A DNA stretch of 64,000 nucleotides from Candidatus Uabimicrobium amorphum (lineage in GTDB: Bacteria; Planctomycetota; Uabimicrobiia; Uabimicrobiales; Uabimicrobiaceae). Both the position numbers and the translations under genes were made by a program. Shown piece after piece: positions 26,346 through 34,609 of this stretch. Under the pieces are notes generated by a model that saw only the letters and a list, made by a program, of their open reading frames with translations, did no database searches and had not been told where the DNA came from. The number at the start of each line of letters is the position of its first letter. Positions within the stretch are counted from its first letter, which is position 1. The DNA lies in the NCBI RefSeq assembly GCF_009002475.1, contig NZ_AP019860.1:930001-994000 (forward strand), read 5' to 3'.

Positions 26346-27740
26346 TTAGCGTGCACGTGCAACACTTGTTAATATTGTGTCGTAAAGATAACCGTCTACA
26401 ACATCTTTATAACGTACGAATGTGCCGTCTGTGCTATACCACGCCGACCATTTTTCACCTGTGGTGGGACTGAAGTGTTTACATTTCATGTATGTATTAC
26501 CCACCTTGACATTTTCGTCATTGTGAAATTTCACTTTTGATTTCGCATATGTTGTTGTGGTACCCAAACCACCGTCTATAACAAGAAAAGAAGGGTATTT
26601 ATCATATGCTTCCATCAAATTCCAAGAGCTACCAGGAATCACAGGCTCGTTGAGTTTGGTGGTTTTCCCTTTGAATGTCATGGTATATCCCGAGGACATT
26701 TTCTGGAGTTTTAAATTTGTTTTTGTACCATTGTCGTCCTGGAAACAGTCATAGCTTTGTACCACATCATTGCGCCATACTTCCGTAGAGGTCTGTTTAA
26801 ATTTGTAGGAATAGTACCAAGTGCTTATGTCTATAGTCACATCTAGTTTGACAATGATATCGCCATTTTTTGTAAAAATGGTTGTGGTTTGGTGTCCACG
26901 TTTTGTTTTATCGATGTAAATGTCGTATTTGAATGTACCTTGTTTGGCAAGAAGAGAGTTCCAGTAACGCTTTTTCTCTTGTTCTGCTTTCATTTTGGCT
27001 TCGCGCGCCAGGCGTTCTTTTTCTGCTTGTATTTTTGCAAGACGTTGTTGTTCTGCTTTCATTTTGGCTTCGCGTGCCAGGCGGTCTTTTTCCGCTTTCA
27101 TCTTGGCTTCGCGTGCCAGGCGGTCTTTTTCCGCTTTCATCTTGGCTTCACGTGCAAGGCTATCTTGCTGGTTATTTTCTTCCTCATAGTCTGTATCCGT
27201 CGTCGCCGTTTCGGTATCAACTTTGCTTGTTTCGCTTCCTTCGTTGATATCTTCTTCTTCGTAGGTTGTTTCTTCGACATCTTGAACGCTGGTGTCGCTT
27301 GAACTATCTTTGGCCTCTTCCATGTATGTTTCTTCGATAGTTTCTTCTTCAGAAAAATGATTTTCTGATGTGTTTCCCAGTGATTCTTGTGCGGTCTTTT
27401 CTTCCGCGATATTTTCATTTGTAGAGTCGGAAACTACTACGTTTTCATCAATTGTATTTTCTTGTGTGTTTGCGTTAGATTCACCACTGTTGCTACTCTC
27501 GTCATTTCCACCGAAAGATAGGTCAACTACACCGTTGGACTTGGTATCTTCCGCAGGTTGTTGTGTGTCATCATGAGTGGTGTCGTTATGCTCTGTCGTA
27601 TCTTGTTGCTGTGTGGGTTGTTGGGCGACTTCTTGCTGTTTATTGTGTGAGACGTTATTGTCTGATGAATTATTGAGTTGCCAATTTTGGCAACCGAGAC
27701 ACAATAATATGGCGAAAAAGAATACAATGAGTTTGTGCAT
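26346..27740 (-). CDS. Repeat-rich lipoprotein
   Basis: The product has 464 residues. The signal peptide ends in a lipobox (LLCLGC), so the mature protein is lipid-anchored at Cys17. Residues 20-190 are a low-complexity, Asp/Glu/Ser/Thr/Asn-rich stretch, probably disordered. About 195-260 holds a tandem 13-residue repeat, LAREAKMKAEKDR, with four clear copies and one shorter variant; the DNA shows the same 39-bp repeat at about 26980-27165. It should form a charged helix like the TolA stalk. The last 200 residues are a globular beta-rich domain (FKYDIYIDKTKRGHQTTTIF). It starts 2 bases after the upstream coiled-coil gene, so the two form an operon. Confidence 0.85.
   Translation of the reverse strand: MHKLIVFFFAILLCLGCQNWQLNNSSDNNVSHNKQQEVAQQPTQQQDTTEHNDTTHDDTQQPAEDTKSNGVVDLSFGGNDESSNSGESNANTQENTIDENVVVSDSTNENIAEEKTAQESLGNTSENHFSEEETIEETYMEEAKDSSSDTSVQDVEETTYEEEDINEGSETSKVDTETATTDTDYEEENNQQDSLAREAKMKAEKDRLAREAKMKAEKDRLAREAKMKAEQQRLAKIQAEKERLAREAKMKAEQEKKRYWNSLLAKQGTFKYDIYIDKTKRGHQTTTIFTKNGDIIVKLDVTIDISTWYYSYKFKQTSTEVWRNDVVQSYDCFQDDNGTKTNLKLQKMSSGYTMTFKGKTTKLNEPVIPGSSWNLMEAYDKYPSFLVIDGGLGTTTTYAKSKVKFHNDENVKVGNTYMKCKHFSPTTGEKWSAWYSTDGTFVRYKDVVDGYLYDTILTSVARAR
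26980..27165. repeat. 39-bp in-frame tandem repeats
   Basis: Tandem 39-bp units (13 codons) inside the lipoprotein gene encode LAREAKMKAEKDR-type helix repeats. The copies nearest 27070-27150 are almost identical in DNA, which indicates recent expansion and probable length variation between strains. Confidence 0.8.
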
Positions 27741-27742
27741 GA

Positions 27743-28147
27743 TTAATCCTTTATTTTATTGCGATTTGTGGTTCGCATTTTTTTGGTAGCTTCTTGCATT
27801 TGTTCGATTGTTCGTGCTGCAACTTCGGAACCGACAATAAGAGATTCTATTTTAGCTTTGATGCTTGCGAGAGTGTCGTGAATATCTTCCCCCATCATCG
27901 CTTTTTCCAATAAACCTTGTCTATTGACAACGCGTTCTGTTATTTCATCAACTGCGGCAATGGCATCCTGATCGTTTGCTATTGCGATGCTTGCTGGTAA
28001 ACTTTTGCCTTCTAATTCTCGAACCACAGGTTCAAGTTTCTCTCGAAGAAATGCAACACATATTACTGCATCAACCAGATCTTCATCGAGTAGCCCCATT
28101 CCTCTTAAATCTTTTTCTATTTCTTGTTTTAGTATTTCGTTAGACAT
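27743..28147 (-). CDS. Small coiled-coil protein
   Basis: The 134-residue protein is helical and charged, with no signal peptide or membrane segment. Residues 1-60 contain an acidic helix pair (EIEKDLRGMGLLDEDLVDAV), and residues 95-125 a probable coiled coil (SLIVGSEVAARTIEQMQEAT). No family is recognised. It lies 2 bases before the repeat lipoprotein gene, so the two are likely co-transcribed. It may be a partner of that protein, but no function can be inferred. Confidence 0.7.
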   Translation of the reverse strand: MSNEILKQEIEKDLRGMGLLDEDLVDAVICVAFLREKLEPVVRELEGKSLPASIAIANDQDAIAAVDEITERVVNRQGLLEKAMMGEDIHDTLASIKAKIESLIVGSEVAARTIEQMQEATKKMRTTNRNKIKD

Positions 28148-28247
28148 TTACTTTCTCCGAGAAAATATTATGAAGATCGAAATTAAGCGGATAAAATTGT
28201 GAAAAAGTTATAGCACCTTAGAATTTTATCTCGTGTATTCGATTATT

Positions 28248-29825
28248 TTATCCTTGTTGTAGGTGAGTAACAATACGCGCATCCAAACACGATATATGTA
28301 AATCTTTGTTCGCATCATCGACAAATAATAAATTTTCGTCGTCTGTTTCTAAAATAACATAGTCTGTGGAAAATCCCATATCGCAAATTTGACTACATAG
28401 GCCCGCAACAGAAAAAATATCGTGAGCGCACTGATGAATTTGTGCGTAATCTTTTTGCTCGTGTGTTGTCGCAATCAGCTCTCCACTTGTTTTGTTTTGG
28501 ATAACGGCATTGATTTTACTACCAACGTTAAAATCACTAACAAGTTTTGCAATTAAACCGCATACTTTGCTACGTGTAATGATTGGTATGTTACAGGTTA
28601 GTTTAGGTAAAAGAAAAAATGTTTCATCCTGTGGCTGTTGTGGAACTGTGGTTTCCTCTTCGAGGAAGATTGCTTCAACTGGAGCGTCGCTAACACTTGC
28701 AAATGCCAAAATTTCCTTTTGAGGAGAGTTTACCAGTAAGAAATTCTCTTCTTCCGTCTCCATCCACAAATAGGAAGTGTTGCCTTTCACTTCTGCGTTG
28801 ACAGACAAAGAGCGTAAGTTGTATAAAAAATCTTCCCATTTATTTTGAAAAGCAGGTAAATTATCAATTTCTTTGTCACTGTGTAGTAAAGAATATTTAT
28901 TATCTAAGACCACAATATCATCAAATATACCCGTTTGAAAATCTAATGATTTATTTGCAAAGTGTTGTAGAAATACATTGTGCATACCACCTTGCGGGGA
29001 ATCCAATACTTGCTCTTCTGCTTCTTGTAATTCTTGTAACAGGTGATCGTCCTCTGCCAATTCAAGATCAACGACCATCATGTCATCCACAGCTTCTTTC
29101 GGTTGCGGTATGTTTACAGGTACTAGCCTTTCGCGAGTAGCTGTTTCCGATACTTGTGGAAATAACATATCTTCGTAATCAATATTGCCAGATTTAAAAT
29201 CTTTTACTGCTTTGGTGAATGCCGTTTTGAGCATCTTTAGGTCAAAAGCTCCGCTTGGATTGCTGAAAAATTTTGTGGAATGACCTGGTGGTAGAGGCAT
29301 AACCGGATGGTTTATATTTTTCGCTCTTTTAGGTTTGGGGAGTTTATCTATATTAAAATCTAACAATTTAATAATAGATTTCTCTTGTTTGATTTTTGTA
29401 CGCCTTGTTCTCTTTGCTTCCGCTGGTTTTTTTTGGAAACGCTTGTTGATAAATTCATCTATTTTGGTTAAGAAATCTTGTGATTTCACAGGTTTCACTA
29501 TATGAATATCATTTACCTTGAGCAATTTACTAATTACTTTTTCTTCAACGGCTGTTAAGAAAATAAATGGTATATTTGCAGTCTTCGCTTCCGCTTTCAG
29601 ATGTTTGTAGAAGTGAAACCCACTTTTAACAGGAGGTAACTCTGCCTCTGAAATAATTATATCTGGAAGTTTTTTGTCTATTTTCTTTAAGGCTTCTTCT
29701 CTGTTTCGCGCTGTAGTTACGTTATATCCAGCCCCCTCTAAAACAGAACGCAAAATTTCTCGAATAGGATCTTCATGGTCGACAAGTAGTATCTTGTAAG
29801 GGGTCTTATGCACTTTTTTTAACAA
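28248..29825 (-). CDS. Degenerate receiver fused to two roadblock-like domains
   Basis: The 525-residue protein begins with a response-regulator receiver (about 10-130). It keeps Asp16, Thr91 (FLTAV) and Lys111 (HIVKPV), but the phospho-acceptor Asp is replaced by Glu60 in IIISEAELP, and the second acidic residue by His17. Glu at this place often mimics the phosphorylated state. Residues 130-270 are a basic and proline-containing linker. Two roadblock/LC7-like domains follow, at about 305-395 (DDIVVLDNKYSLLHS, NFLLVNSPQKEILAF) and 415-520 (INAVIQNKTSGELIATT, NLLFVDDANKDLHIS). Roadblock proteins such as MglB regulate small GTPases of cell polarity. The next gene upstream encodes a lone roadblock protein, and two PilT genes lie across the gap. 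Confidence 0.8.
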   Translation of the reverse strand: MLKKVHKTPYKILLVDHEDPIREILRSVLEGAGYNVTTARNREEALKKIDKKLPDIIISEAELPPVKSGFHFYKHLKAEAKTANIPFIFLTAVEEKVISKLLKVNDIHIVKPVKSQDFLTKIDEFINKRFQKKPAEAKRTRRTKIKQEKSIIKLLDFNIDKLPKPKRAKNINHPVMPLPPGHSTKFFSNPSGAFDLKMLKTAFTKAVKDFKSGNIDYEDMLFPQVSETATRERLVPVNIPQPKEAVDDMMVVDLELAEDDHLLQELQEAEEQVLDSPQGGMHNVFLQHFANKSLDFQTGIFDDIVVLDNKYSLLHSDKEIDNLPAFQNKWEDFLYNLRSLSVNAEVKGNTSYLWMETEEENFLLVNSPQKEILAFASVSDAPVEAIFLEEETTVPQQPQDETFFLLPKLTCNIPIITRSKVCGLIAKLVSDFNVGSKINAVIQNKTSGELIATTHEQKDYAQIHQCAHDIFSVAGLCSQICDMGFSTDYVILETDDENLLFVDDANKDLHISCLDARIVTHLQQG

Positions 29826-29952
29826 AATAAACTTCCTTTCCTCACTAACTAATATCTATTAGGAAGTACAAAAACAAATGTTATGCCTGGGAAATTTTGA
29901 GAAAATAAAGCCTCTTTGGCAATTTTTTCAAAAAATATTAGGACAAACGCTA

Positions 29953-30312
29953 TTATGCCATTTTCGTTGCCAGTTCTTGTACACTGAGAAGCAATGAACC
30001 GGGCTTAGTTTTTTGATCAGCAAGAACAAAAAGAATAGAATTAGCTAACTGTTGGAGAACAATAATCCCTTGTTCATTTTTGAGTAAAATTCGTTTTAGG
30101 TTTTTCCCACCTAGTTTGTCTAAACTGTTTTTGCCAACTTTCATCGTGGAGTCGATTATGAGAGCCAAAGTGTCTTTTTCAAAAGTAGATGGAAAAATGC
30201 ACGATTCGATGCTCCCATTTTTTATAACTGCACATGCAACTATGTTTGGTCTTTCTTCACTAAACTCTTCTAAAATTTGTGAATAATTTTGTTGAGTATT
30301 TTGATCATCCAT
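29953..30312 (-). CDS. Roadblock/LC7-domain protein (MglB-like)
   Basis: The 119-residue protein is essentially one roadblock/LC7 domain. The pattern is a strand (NIVACAVIKNGSIESC), a helix (DTLALIIDSTMKVGKNSL), paired strands (NLKRILLKNEQGIIVLQQL) and a last strand (SILFVLADQKTKPGSLL) before a C-terminal helix. Bacterial roadblock proteins dimerise and act on Ras-like GTPases, MglA being the best known, to set motility polarity. No GTPase gene is in the window. Its neighbours are the receiver-roadblock fusion (same strand) and the pilT pair (opposite strand), which supports a motility role. Confidence 0.82.
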   Translation of the reverse strand: MDDQNTQQNYSQILEEFSEERPNIVACAVIKNGSIESCIFPSTFEKDTLALIIDSTMKVGKNSLDKLGGKNLKRILLKNEQGIIVLQQLANSILFVLADQKTKPGSLLLSVQELATKMA

Positions 30313-30553
30313 AGTACTCTTTCTAACATTTACAAGTTAAGTAGCCGCACAAGCCTTTGCATTTCTACTTAGAAATACAAAACCTGGATTATAGCGAAAT
30401 AATAACGGTGAGACAAGATAAATTTACCTGGATTGATTGCTGAATTTACCCGTGAATTTTTCCTGATGGTATTTTGCCAAACACACTATTTCATCTTTAC
30501 CTTACATGTAGCACGGTTGATCTATAAAATATAATATATTAAAACTTTCGATT

Positions 30554-30715
30554 TAGGGCGTGTCATCAATTAAAGTTTATTTGATATTAAAGTCATTGTA
30601 AATTCTAGCTAGGCGCTCCGCATGTATCATAGTTAGTTTATTTAAATAAGGAGCAACGACGCTAGTATTTAGAAGGACTCAATAGTGAATGAAGGTTCAT
30701 TGATGACACGCCCTA
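30554..30715. mobile_element. MITE with 17-bp perfect terminal inverted repeats
   Basis: TAGGGCGTGTCATCAAT at 30554-30570 is repeated as its exact reverse complement at 30699-30715. If the outer TA on each side is a target duplication, the element is 158 bp with 15-bp termini starting GGGCGTGTCATCAAT. Nothing inside is coding. This is the form of a non-autonomous element moved by a transposase encoded elsewhere; the terminal sequence recalls IS5- or IS630-type ends, but I cannot fix the family. Confidence 0.88.
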
Positions 30716-30828
30716 ATTATCAACTAACAATTAGTAGAAATTTGTGTTTGGGTCCTGAGTTTTGCAAAAAAAAATACAATTTTATCTAGAAATGATTTAT
30801 AAAAATAAGTTAAAGTATTTTACTTTTT

Positions 30829-30865
30829 ATCTCTTGTAATTATACGAGGCTATGATACAAGAGAT
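30829..30865 (+). promoter_or_regulatory. 10-bp inverted repeat upstream of pilT
   Basis: ATCTCTTGTA (30829-30838) pairs with TACAAGAGAT (30856-30865), with a 17-nt spacer, 45 bases before the pilT start codon. It is a candidate operator or 5' leader hairpin. Confidence 0.45.
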
Positions 30866-30909
30866 CTATGTAATTTGATACTTAAGGCCCGTATTTGGTG
30901 GGGGAACAT

Positions 30910-32001
30910 ATGGCAAAAATAGATGCTTTTTTTCGATTGATGACAGTCCAAGGAGCTTCCGATCTACATTTATCCTCTGGTAATCCTCCAGCTCTACGTA
31001 TTCGTGGAGATTTAGAAAGAGTAAAGTTTAAACAGCTAGAAGATGGTGAGTTAAAAGAACTTCTTTACGAAATATGCCCAGAGCACAAGGCAAAAGTATT
31101 CGAAGAAACAGGTGATATCGACTTTGCTTATGAGCTACCTAATGTGGGGCGATATCGGGCAAACTACTTTCAACAAGCTCATGGGGTTTCGGCTGTTTTT
31201 AGACAAATTCCGACAGAAATACTCACTGTAGAGCAACTTGGTTTACCCGAAGTGGTAAAACGTTTTGCCACTTATCACAAAGGTTTGATTCTCGTAACAG
31301 GTCCGACAGGTAGTGGAAAATCTACCACCCTGGCCGCGATTATTGACTATGCAAATAAAACGCGGAAAGATCATATCTTGACGGTAGAAGACCCCGTAGA
31401 ATTCAAACACAATTCGTACAATTGTATTGTAAACCACCGCGAAGTGGGAAAAGATACAAAAAGTTTTTCAGCGGCACTTCGAGGTGCACTGCGCGAAGAC
31501 CCTGATATTATACTCGTGGGGGAAATGCGTGATCAGGAAACCATTCAGCTCGCTATCGAAGCGGCGGCAACAGGGCACTTGGTATTCGGAACTCTACATA
31601 CGCAAAACGCAACAAAAACTGTGGACCGTATTATCGAAGTTTTTCCTGCAAACATGCAAGATCAGATACGTACTACTTTGTCTGAATCACTCAAAGCCGT
31701 TGTTTCACAAACGCTTTTTAAGAGAAAAGACGGATCAGGTCGTATTTGCGCCTTAGAAATACTCATACAAACCCCGGCCGTTTCTGCTCTCGTTCGCGAA
31801 GGAAAAACTCACCAACTCATAAACGTTATCCAAACGAATAGACGTATGGGAATGCGTATGCTTGATGATCATATTGAAGAACTACTGGATGAAAATCTCA
31901 TTAGAGAAGACGAAGCTTTTGATAAGTGTATAGAAAAGAAACGTTTTATTAAATATCTAAAAGAGATTCCCCAAGAGTACAAAGATATGTTCAAGATGTA
32001 A
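30910..32001 (+). CDS. pilT: Type IV pilus retraction ATPase PilT
   Basis: I set the start at ATG 30910 (363 residues, MAKIDAFFRLM), with GGGGGA just upstream; the earlier TTG at 30895 overlaps that site. The protein has the PilT layout: an N-terminal PAS-like domain with the GASDLHLSSG motif, Walker A GPTGSGKSTTLAA, an Asp box, Walker B ILVGEMRDQET, the His box GTLHTQNATKT, and the C-terminal retraction motif seen as AVSALVREGKTHQL. PilT hexamers depolymerise the pilus and drive twitching. A PilU-like paralogue follows 83 bases downstream. Pilins and the assembly ATPase are not in the window. Confidence 0.95.
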   Translation: MAKIDAFFRLMTVQGASDLHLSSGNPPALRIRGDLERVKFKQLEDGELKELLYEICPEHKAKVFEETGDIDFAYELPNVGRYRANYFQQAHGVSAVFRQIPTEILTVEQLGLPEVVKRFATYHKGLILVTGPTGSGKSTTLAAIIDYANKTRKDHILTVEDPVEFKHNSYNCIVNHREVGKDTKSFSAALRGALREDPDIILVGEMRDQETIQLAIEAAATGHLVFGTLHTQNATKTVDRIIEVFPANMQDQIRTTLSESLKAVVSQTLFKRKDGSGRICALEILIQTPAVSALVREGKTHQLINVIQTNRRMGMRMLDDHIEELLDENLIREDEAFDKCIEKKRFIKYLKEIPQEYKDMFKM

Positions 32002-32084
32002 AGGCACCATGCGCGTGCAACATCCGCAAAGGGTGTTGCGTTGTTACTTGTCATTTTCTTTAGGCTTAATTCACGGTAAATACA

Positions 32085-33443
32085 ATGCGTAAAAATGAAA
32101 TTGATTTTATGTTGGAAAGAATTCTGCAAAGTTACGAAGATATTTCCGATATCATTTTTACTGTCGGTCGTCCTATGCAAGTTGTTACTTCTGGACTTCT
32201 CCAGCCCGTACAATTCGAAGATATTCCGATTGTAAATTTGACTCCTTTCCAAACAGAAGTGTTTTCTCTGAACCTTGTTCAAGGGAATAGTAATTTGATG
32301 CATCAACTTATTACTACGGGTTCCTGTGATTGTTCGTATCAACTGATGGACTACGAGAGATTTCGCGTAAATATTTTTTCGCAGCGCGGACAGTACTCTA
32401 TCGTACTTCGTAAGCTAAGCTCTGTTATTCCGACTTTACAACAATTGAATTTGCCTACTATTTTGCAGCAGATTTCTTCTGAAAAAAATGGTCTAGTCCT
32501 TGTAACTGGTGCTACGGGAAGTGGGAAATCGAGTACGCTTGCCGCAATGATTGACGAAATCAATACCAATCAGCAAGTTCACGTAATTACTTTAGAAGAC
32601 CCCATCGAGTTTGATCATAAACACAAGCTGTCGACGATTAACCAACGAGAGTTGGGACTCGATTTTTACTCGTTTCCTCAAGGACTACGCGCAGCTTTAC
32701 GCCAAACTCCCAAAGTGATTCTTGTGGGAGAGATGCGCGACAGGGAGACTTTCGAAATTGTTCTTTCCGCCGCAGAAACTGGGCACCTTGTTTTCAGTAC
32801 GGTGCATACTAACGATACCGGGCAGACGATTTCACGTATTAGTGCTATGTTTCCCAAAAATGACCAGTCACTTATTCGCAACCGTTTGGCTGAAAGTTTA
32901 CGTTGGGTGATTGGGCAGCGCCTTGTTCCACGAATACAAGGAGGAAGAATAGCGGCTCTTGAGATACTAAATAATAATGCGCGTATCAATGAAATTATCA
33001 TGAATGGTGAAACGGAAGATAAAACTTTTTATGATGTTATTTCAAAAAGTCCTCAGTATGGAATGATCTCATTTGACCAATCTCTTGGTAGTTTATACGG
33101 ACAAGGGATTATTGCTGAAAATACGGCAAGAACCTATTGTACTCGTCGCAGCGTGATTACGCGGGAAATAGATCGCGTCAACGCGGAAAAAGGGATTGTG
33201 GGGAGTTACAGAACGGCGGTTTCGCAACCCAAGCCAGCTCCCAAAACAAACGAAGTAAAAGCGCCACAACACCCGTCTACCCAAGCTCCTACAGCTAAAC
33301 CACCATCTGCCTTTCCAAAAACGACGCAAAAGCCAACGATACCCAGTAGAGGAATCATTCCGCGACCGGAAATAAAAAAGAAACAAAATCCACAGGGTAA
33401 TTCCTTTAATTTTAAAAATTTAAAAATGGACAAAGACGAGTAA
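32085..33443 (+). CDS. Second PilT/PilU-family ATPase with Pro-rich tail
   Basis: This 452-residue paralogue of the upstream PilT has the same domain order. It has an N-terminal domain in which the DLHLSSG motif has become SDIIFTVG, Walker A GATGSGKSSTLAA, Walker B ILVGEMRDRET and the His box STVHTNDTGQT. The usual C-terminal retraction motif is weak (INEIIMNGETED), as in PilU. A 90-residue Pro/Lys/Thr-rich tail (from about 375) follows and is likely disordered. PilU works as an accessory to PilT in other bacteria. A hairpin lies in the 83-base gap between the two genes. Confidence 0.92.
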   Translation: MRKNEIDFMLERILQSYEDISDIIFTVGRPMQVVTSGLLQPVQFEDIPIVNLTPFQTEVFSLNLVQGNSNLMHQLITTGSCDCSYQLMDYERFRVNIFSQRGQYSIVLRKLSSVIPTLQQLNLPTILQQISSEKNGLVLVTGATGSGKSSTLAAMIDEINTNQQVHVITLEDPIEFDHKHKLSTINQRELGLDFYSFPQGLRAALRQTPKVILVGEMRDRETFEIVLSAAETGHLVFSTVHTNDTGQTISRISAMFPKNDQSLIRNRLAESLRWVIGQRLVPRIQGGRIAALEILNNNARINEIIMNGETEDKTFYDVISKSPQYGMISFDQSLGSLYGQGIIAENTARTYCTRRSVITREIDRVNAEKGIVGSYRTAVSQPKPAPKTNEVKAPQHPSTQAPTAKPPSAFPKTTQKPTIPSRGIIPRPEIKKKQNPQGNSFNFKNLKMDKDE

Positions 33444-33573
33444 ATTGCAAAGTTTTTGGTTGAGTTAAAGTATGAAAGAGTAACTAAGTTAGAATCGTTT
33501 TTAAACCTACAGTGTAGTTTCAAAATATATGTATTCTATCTTGTTTACCAAAAGTAATAAGACGAGGAATAAT

Positions 33574-34032
33574 ATGGAAGTTGTTAAAAGTATTTTAAGC
33601 GATGAACAGCGCGGTTGCGATGGCCTAAAAGTGATGGTCATTGCTGAGGGAGACCTACAAGAGTTCCTGGTAAACCAGTTTCTTGACTTGAATTGTAAGG
33701 TTTACGTGGCAAAATCCGAAGAGGACGCCATTCAGAAGTTGCGGTTTCATTCTTTTCACATTGTTGTATTGCAAGAAAATTTATATTTACAAGCAATGCA
33801 AATCCTACAAAGTTTTTCGATGAACATTCGTCGTTATATGTTTTCTGTTTTTGTAGGTAGCCTTGTCGAAACTTTTAATACGATGCAAGCATATGTCTTG
33901 AGTTGTAACTTGGTTATCAATATACAAGACCTTCAAAGTTTCAAAGATTTATTGACCAATGCCGTAAATGAAAATAAAACGTTTTATCGAGCTTATAACT
34001 ATACTTTAGAAAATCATTATCAAAAGGGGTAG
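33574..34032 (+). CDS. Receiver-like protein lacking the phospho-site
   Basis: ATG 33574 with a GAGGA site gives 152 residues; the longer frame from 33529 lacks a ribosome site. The alternation of strands and helices resembles a receiver domain: LKVMVIAEGDLQEFLVNQF, CKVYVAKSEEDAIQKL, FHIVVLQENLYLQAMQ, and a C-terminal DLLTNAVNE helix. The phospho-acceptor Asp and the usual Lys are both missing (VVLQEN in place of a VLLD-type strand). It follows the two PilT genes and precedes two unknown genes on the same strand. A pseudo-receiver that transmits signals by contact alone is my reading. Confidence 0.65.
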   Translation: MEVVKSILSDEQRGCDGLKVMVIAEGDLQEFLVNQFLDLNCKVYVAKSEEDAIQKLRFHSFHIVVLQENLYLQAMQILQSFSMNIRRYMFSVFVGSLVETFNTMQAYVLSCNLVINIQDLQSFKDLLTNAVNENKTFYRAYNYTLENHYQKG

Positions 34033-34036
34033 AGCT

Positions 34037-34594
34037 ATGCAAGATGAATACATTGGTGGAGATTTCAATTTTGAAGATTTCCACTATTTTTTATCCCATA
34101 TGGAGAGAGAAGCAAAGCCCATCCCCGAAATTCTATACTCTGTCTACTCAGGTAAAGCGTTTACCAATTGTGTTTCCTGTGAATGTGATTTAGTGGAGTC
34201 TCTAACATTGTATCAGGTTCAAAAAGTATTTCGCAGAAAAAGGGTAATCTTTGAGTATGCGTTGTGTTTTCAATGCCAGCAAGGACTTGCAAAAGAGTAC
34301 TCAAAAGAATCAACAGAGAAACTTCAAAATTTCTTTTTAGAAAACTACATAATGACGGAAGACATGCATGAATGTCATTTATGTCAATCCGAAAACGTTG
34401 AAAAAGAACACACCTTGTTGGCACTATGTTTAGGAAATAAACTACTGTTTTCTTCCACCATTTGTGGTACATGCACGGAAAAAATGCAAAGTTTGCTCTC
34501 GGAACAAACGCGCAAAACAATGGGAGATTTTATTCAAAAAAACTTTCCAGGTGTACCAGAAGAATTGACTCCAGCTCCAGTTTTGAAGATATAA
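34037..34594 (+). CDS. Protein with two tandem zinc-ribbon units
   Basis: The 185-residue protein has an internal duplication. Each half has a Cys-x2-Cys pair, about 30 residues, a second Cys-x2-Cys pair, and a helix ending in a conserved NFF- or NFPG-type turn. Half one has CVSC and CFQC; half two has CHLC and CGTC. Each half therefore looks like one zinc-binding knuckle. The first 30 residues are acidic. It starts 4 bases after the receiver-like gene and is the fourth gene of the pilT run. No family is recognised; zinc binding is inferred from the Cys pattern. Confidence 0.7.
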   Translation: MQDEYIGGDFNFEDFHYFLSHMEREAKPIPEILYSVYSGKAFTNCVSCECDLVESLTLYQVQKVFRRKRVIFEYALCFQCQQGLAKEYSKESTEKLQNFFLENYIMTEDMHECHLCQSENVEKEHTLLALCLGNKLLFSSTICGTCTEKMQSLLSEQTRKTMGDFIQKNFPGVPEELTPAPVLKI

Positions 34595-34609
34595 TGAGGA
34601 TCACCAACA

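Larger units (their letters stand above)
30313..30909. other. Long divergent intergenic region with MITE and leader hairpin
   Basis: Nearly 600 bases separate the roadblock gene (minus) from pilT (plus), and no coding frame is supported. The region holds a MITE at 30554-30715, described separately, and a 10-bp inverted repeat at 30829-30865 before pilT. It must contain both divergent promoters, but I cannot assign them with confidence. Confidence 0.7.

Noticed and set aside
26933..27302. Plus-strand frames opposite the lipoprotein repeats
   Set aside because: They mirror the 39-bp repeats and lack ribosome sites.
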